From the NCBI GenBank assembly GCA_027577595.1, contig JANBRJ010000046.1, positions 62,001 to 126,000 of the forward strand: a stretch of 64,000 nt of DNA, in the 5' to 3' direction. This stretch comes from Coemansia sp. RSA 487 (taxonomy: Eukaryota; Kickxellomycota; Kickxellomycetes; Kickxellales; Kickxellaceae). This document shows positions 59,727 through 64,000 of this stretch, in pieces. A program made the translations under genes and the position numbers. Positions within the stretch are counted from its first letter, which is position 1. Every line of letters begins with the position of its first letter. Under the pieces are notes generated by a model that searched no databases, was not told the origin of the DNA, and saw nothing but the letters and a program-made list of their open reading frames with translations.

Positions 59727-61766
59727 ATGAGCACAAGTTCTTCAACGCATGAGCATTCACCAGAGCCGGTATACGCACAGCACAGCCAGACGCACGCCGC
59801 CGCCCGCCGTATCAGCACAGCAGGCGCACTATCGCCAGGACTGAGGCTCTGTGCAAACCCAAGAGCAACGGCCGATGGCGGTGGCGGTGACCCGTCTTCC
59901 GACCACAGTGCGCTGTCACAATCGGCGCCAACAAGTCCCTTTATCAATCGCTTATCAACCAATGGCTCTGTAAAGACTCCCTCGTTCCTCCTCATTCCCC
60001 ACTACCACCAAAACGTCCCGTCCTCCGCACAACACAATCTTCCTCGCACAGCGTCCCCTGCACCAGCGACGTCGCCGGGTATCCCGGACTCTACTGTTGA
60101 GGGTGATCCGAGAGCTAGGACCGGAAGCATTGGCGGTGGTGTTCCACGCATTGGCCGTGACACACGACCGCCTGCATTTGCTGATCATTTGCTGCGCTTC
60201 CCACACCAACGCACATTGAGCGTACAGAGCTCTGTGTCTGGATACAATGGTGGGAGTGGGTCACCGACATCGGGTGGCATGCTCGGGACAGCAGCAGCAG
60301 CAGCAATGCACGTGCCGTCAGGGCTGGAGCGTGCCAGCAGCAGCGGAAGCAGCAGTCACCGGCAAAGCAGACGGTGCTCGGTGGCGGTGTCGACGAACCT
60401 GAGTATCACACAAGGGCTTCCGGTTGACCCAGACCAGCTCGACATGGACGACGGCGATGAAAGCGACGGGTACCAATCGTGCGGCATAAACAGCGCACAT
60501 AGTGATAGTGATTTTGAGGCTGACGACGACTCAATGGAACTGGACGGCATAAACGACGCAGTCTCGATAGGCCAACAATCGTCGCTTGTCTCGGCGGCAC
60601 GGCGAAAAAGCCGCCAGTCTATAGCGCACGAGGTCGGTAGCGCAGGCAGCACGCCGCGCAACAAGGCGTTTGAGCGGCTGCGGTCACTGGTCGAGGAGGA
60701 CAAACAGGCACTGGCGTCGGAGATGGAACATGAGGGTCAGATCACTAGGACGATCCGCCACAACTCGGTGCAAGAGTGGCTGCGCAGATCGTCGTCTGCC
60801 GGGCTGTCATCATCGCCAGGCATTCCTCCGGCCATAGGAATGCCCCTGTTGCAAAACGGATGCAGTCCACGGGCCGCCGCCGATGACACATCGTCCACAT
60901 CGACGATGTCTGCCTTGCGTGGAGGACCCGCAGCCAAGCTAGCCCGTCCTGTGCCTGTGCGCACGCCAGGTGCTTTGCAACAGCATCAGCAGCAAGGAGG
61001 AGGGGGAGGAGGAGATGTCCACGATATTATGGGCGTACCGTTTCCGCCAGAGTCGCCGATATCGTCGCTGACGTCGAGTCCGAGCCTAGCAACTACATTG
61101 CATGCAGCAGGCGCCACAGCTGCTGCCTCGGCCGCCGGAATGTCCACAATAGTCTATCCGCCGCAGAACACCGCCGGGTCGAGCACGCTTTGCACGACGC
61201 CCACAAACAAGAAGCGCAAGGCTACAGACGATGACGGTGGTGCCGCCAGCGGCAACAACAGCAGCGGCGATGCCACCACCGACGAGCCAACCACGCCGCA
61301 CTCGTACCACCACTACAAGCGGCAGGCGATGTCTCCCTCTGGACTGCGCGTGCAAGTAGGCATGGGCAGTGGAGCCAACAGCAGCAGGCGCGTGATCCTG
61401 GCGCCGACGAAATCAGGCCCCTCGTCGCCGCTTCTCGGACCAGTTCCCCGGCCCATCGCCATGCCTGCAGGGTCTCGCCATTATCCACAGCAGCAGCAGA
61501 GCCTTAACGGAGCCCCCGGCACACTGCCCTCTATGGCAGGTGTCGTTGTAAACCATCCGATGCCGCAGAACTCGGTGTTTGGCGGCGCTAAAAGCCCAAT
61601 CAACAGAGTGCGGTCGCGCAGTGGTGCCACACCGCTTGGTGCGTTAGGTGGGTACTACGGAAGCAGCAGCAGCAGCGGTGGCAGCGCAAACATTATGCAG
61701 GCAAATGGCGTATTTAGTCGGATGAACATTAGCGACAAAAAACAGAACAACAGCCAGCCACAGTAG
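59727..61766 (+). CDS. Large disordered Ser-rich protein of unknown function
   Basis: A 679-aa single-exon protein, mostly low-complexity (Ser, Gly, Pro, Ala, Gln). One denser segment at about 311-353 looks conserved: NKAFERLRSLVEEDKQALAS, EMEHEGQITRTIRHNSVQEW. A basic NLS-like stretch (NKKRKATDDD) lies near 500. There are many SP/TP sites (SPGIP, TPFxx-like, SSPxL), which suggests a phosphorylated nuclear regulator. A run of GGGGGG and of poly-Ala/Ser comes from GC-rich triplets. I do not recognise the family. It could be a cell-cycle or transcription cofactor. The leader is long and C/T-rich. Confidence 0.6.
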   Translation: MSTSSSTHEHSPEPVYAQHSQTHAAARRISTAGALSPGLRLCANPRATADGGGGDPSSDHSALSQSAPTSPFINRLSTNGSVKTPSFLLIPHYHQNVPSSAQHNLPRTASPAPATSPGIPDSTVEGDPRARTGSIGGGVPRIGRDTRPPAFADHLLRFPHQRTLSVQSSVSGYNGGSGSPTSGGMLGTAAAAAMHVPSGLERASSSGSSSHRQSRRCSVAVSTNLSITQGLPVDPDQLDMDDGDESDGYQSCGINSAHSDSDFEADDDSMELDGINDAVSIGQQSSLVSAARRKSRQSIAHEVGSAGSTPRNKAFERLRSLVEEDKQALASEMEHEGQITRTIRHNSVQEWLRRSSSAGLSSSPGIPPAIGMPLLQNGCSPRAAADDTSSTSTMSALRGGPAAKLARPVPVRTPGALQQHQQQGGGGGGDVHDIMGVPFPPESPISSLTSSPSLATTLHAAGATAAASAAGMSTIVYPPQNTAGSSTLCTTPTNKKRKATDDDGGAASGNNSSGDATTDEPTTPHSYHHYKRQAMSPSGLRVQVGMGSGANSSRRVILAPTKSGPSSPLLGPVPRPIAMPAGSRHYPQQQQSLNGAPGTLPSMAGVVVNHPMPQNSVFGGAKSPINRVRSRSGATPLGALGGYYGSSSSSGGSANIMQANGVFSRMNISDKKQNNSQPQ

Positions 61767-62898
61767 CCTGTCAACCTTAATTTCTGTTAATTTTCCACTT
61801 ATTTCCCATTTCCCCCTCCTCTCTCTTCTTTTCTAGCGCCTGTTTCCTTCTCCCTTTGTACTTTTAAAAATGCATCACAATCATCTTTATCTGTTTTGAA
61901 GTGTATTCCAGCACAGCATGACCTTTCCTCCTCCTCTTCCTCTTCCCCCTCTTCGGATTTGGGTGGTACATAAATAGAAAGAGCTATGGAACATGAACCA
62001 CATATACAGCAAAAACCAAAATGCTATTTTCCATCTGTAATTGCTGCGTCCCGCTGTTTCCCGTTATTGACAATATGCTGTGTCCCCGTCGTTAATTTTC
62101 ACAATTGTACAAAGAGATGTTGAGAATTGGAACCAAAAAACCTTCCCCCCACTCTGCTGCTCTTCCTTTTAATTTTTTTGCAGATACGGCAGCATCGGGG
62201 GTTTCCTTAGGGCGGATTTCTTATCTGCGCTTGATTGGTACGTAAATGAGCCGTCCATCTGCGTAAAGTACGGGGACATCATATTGTTTTTTATTTGGAC
62301 GCTCGAGGACAATCATATCCGAAAAAGTTGCCGTGGCAATCAATTTACCTGATTTATATTGTGCAAAACAATGCGATCCGCCTCTTGCTGTTTATTGTAC
62401 TGGAAAAAGGCCAAGCGTGAACCACCTGAAAAGCAATATAACGCACGAAGCAGCTGTTTTCTTTGGCAAAAACAGGTTTTTTTTTTGAATTATCATCAAC
62501 GGCAAAGAACCAATCAGTGGAGACTATCCAAAGAACGGGCCTGGGCTAACGCGCATACAGTGGGCATGTGAGGGCTGTTTGGAATCTTCGTATCATGTGG
62601 AGCCGGAGTGGAGATAAAAAAGAGCATCTGTCAATTGCTGGGCTTTATCTGTTCCAAAAAAGACTCGAGATAACAGCAATCACACAGCCCTTTCTTCTCA
62701 TTCTTGGGCAGTAAGCATATATAGACTGATTTCCAAGTCTTTCTTTTGTCTCTTTTCTTTCCTCCACCAAAAGCCATCTTTTTTTCATATTCACCTTTTG
62801 TTTTGAAACTCTTGTTCGCCATTGATTTATTTTCTTCAGCTGCATGCTTGGGGAGAATTAGTAGAAAAGACACGGGCATAAAAGAAGAAGCGAGACAA
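61767..62898. other. Spacer before the hexokinase gene
   Basis: 1.1 kb of T/C-rich DNA with CTCCTCTTCC-type tracts at about 61926-61955. CATATATAG at 62718-62726, 173 bases before the hexokinase ATG, may be the TATA element. No RNA or protein gene is recognised. Confidence 0.45.
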
Positions 62899-64000
62899 AT
62901 GGCTGATACAAACAATATCCAAACCTTTGTAGAGCCGTACGTGATCCCCGAGGGGTCGCCAGAGCTCAACAACAACCTCAGGGAAATGGCAGCCAGCTTT
63001 GCGGTCACAGACGACAGGATTCGCGAGATCATCAAGGGCTTCCACAAGTCGATGGCTGCAGGGCTACAGCGCGACAATCCCGACGTGCTACCGATGATCC
63101 CAACATATGTGCACAGGCGGCCGACGGGAAAGGAGACAGGCACGTTCCTTGCGCTGGACCTGGGCGGCACCAACCTGCGCGTGTGCCAGGTGACGCTGAA
63201 CGGCGACACAACATACGGATTGGTGCAGCAAAAGTTCACAATCACGCCCGAGGCCAAGGACAGCCGGCTGTGGGACTTTATCGCCGAGTGCGTGGGCATT
63301 TTCCTCGAGGAGCACGACCTGCACCCAGACAAGGGCCGGCGCTCGATCCCGTGCGGATACACATTCTCATTCCCGATCTTTCAGACGGGCATTGCGTCGG
63401 GAAACCTGTCGATGTGGAACAAGGGCTTCACAGTGCCAAACTCGGTCGGGCGCGACGTCGTCAACCTGACGCAGTCGGCGTTCCAGCGCCACCACGTGCC
63501 GGTGGAGGTGGTGGCTATTCTCAACGACACGGTGGGCACGCTGATGACGTCCGGGTATTCGCAGCCGGACACGCAGATGGGCATCATCTTCGGCACCGGC
63601 ACCAACGCCGCGTACTGGGAGGACCTAGCCAACATCCCCAAGTGGCCCAGCGCGGACCGCGGCGGCGAAATGGTCATCAACCTCGAGTGGGGAGCCTTCG
63701 ACAACGCAACCGAGATCCTCCCCTACACGCCACACGACAACAAACTCAACCGCAAGTCGCCCAACCACGGGCTCCAGGTCTTTGAGAAGATGATTTCGGG
63801 CCTATTTCTGGGCGAGGTTGTTCGTAACGCCATTCTTGCACTTGTCGATCAGCGCTTGGTCTTTGGCGGCAGGTCGTCTGAGGTCCTCAACAAGTCGTAC
63901 ACATTCGACACCGCGTACATGTCGGAAATTGTGTCCGACGACTCGCCCGACCTGGCGGTTGTCAGAACTGTCCTCGAGTCGACGCTTGATCTTCCAGAAA
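62899..64000 (+). CDS. Hexokinase, 5' part (runs off the window)
   Basis: ATG at 62899, followed by 367 codons open to the window edge. The phosphate-1 motif FLALDLGGTNLRVCQV is at about 83-98. Glucose-binding TFSFPIFQTGIASGNL and WNKGF, then AILNDTVGTLM, FGTGTNAAYWE and INLEWGAFDN (hexokinase-type) follow in order. The enzyme phosphorylates hexoses with ATP, the entry step of glycolysis. GYTFSFPIFQT differs slightly from the more common GFTFSFPCxQ. The 3' end of the gene is missing from the window. Confidence 0.96.
   Translation, partial: MADTNNIQTFVEPYVIPEGSPELNNNLREMAASFAVTDDRIREIIKGFHKSMAAGLQRDNPDVLPMIPTYVHRRPTGKETGTFLALDLGGTNLRVCQVTLNGDTTYGLVQQKFTITPEAKDSRLWDFIAECVGIFLEEHDLHPDKGRRSIPCGYTFSFPIFQTGIASGNLSMWNKGFTVPNSVGRDVVNLTQSAFQRHHVPVEVVAILNDTVGTLMTSGYSQPDTQMGIIFGTGTNAAYWEDLANIPKWPSADRGGEMVINLEWGAFDNATEILPYTPHDNKLNRKSPNHGLQVFEKMISGLFLGEVVRNAILALVDQRLVFGGRSSEVLNKSYTFDTAYMSEIVSDDSPDLAVVRTVLESTLDLPE

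Noticed and set aside
62631-63362. 243-codon minus frame
   Set aside because: Antisense of the hexokinase 5' region.

Overview
The window looks like nuclear DNA from a fungus. The genes are compact and mostly single-exon. The few introns are short (about 40-290 bases), with GTAAG-like donors. SAICAR synthase is a stand-alone enzyme, as in fungi, whereas animals fuse it to AIR carboxylase. The set also keeps genes that budding yeast lacks (Mago, a Med27-like Mediator subunit, TMEM115, COA8, Cwf18). An early-diverging lineage such as Kickxellomycotina (Zoopagomycota) fits this gene content and the AAA-ATPase-like/PD-(D/E)XK gene, but that placement is inference. Coding DNA is moderately GC-rich; spacers are AT-rich and homopolymer-rich.

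Layout. 0.6-12.5 kb: OSBP-type lipid transfer protein, alpha/beta hydrolase, Mago, mitoribosomal S33, TRAPPC5/Trs31, tafazzin, two tandem AhpD-like genes, an Sqs1-like R3H/G-patch protein and Med27. 12.7-20.3 kb is an accessory island. It holds a possible LINE ORF2 tail, a BAR-domain-like fragment, an intact AAA-ATPase-like/PD-(D/E)XK nuclease gene, a Tc1/mariner transposase remnant, two copies of an unclassified ~180-200 bp repeat, and a LINE with an open ORF1 and a decayed, 3'-truncated ORF2. The 5' end of that LINE lies just upstream of a tRNA-Val(AAC) gene. 20.4-34.6 kb: TBL1-like WD40 protein, ADE1, TMEM115, COA8, TRAPPC10/Trs130, two tandem mitochondrial dicarboxylate-type carriers and RPS10. 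34.6-37.1 kb is a long spacer with no supported gene. 37.1-44.2 kb: a 7TM receptor-like protein, a sulfurtransferase with a probable mitochondrial leader exon, Cwf18, a U6 snRNA gene, Skp1 and Nup85. 44.3-55.9 kb: a giant VPS13 gene of three exons. 57.4-64 kb: a secreted PLC-like protein, a large disordered protein and the 5' part of a hexokinase gene.

Most genes are unrelated housekeeping neighbours. Some themes recur: membrane lipid and contact-site work (OSBP, tafazzin, VPS13), mitochondria (S33, COA8, carriers, sulfurtransferase, tafazzin), Golgi traffic (two TRAPP subunits, TMEM115) and splicing (U6, Cwf18, Sqs1-like, Mago). The most interesting points are the altered U6 gene, the leader-exon model for the sulfurtransferase, the nuclease gene inside the transposon island with the LINE/tRNA junction, and two tandem duplications.
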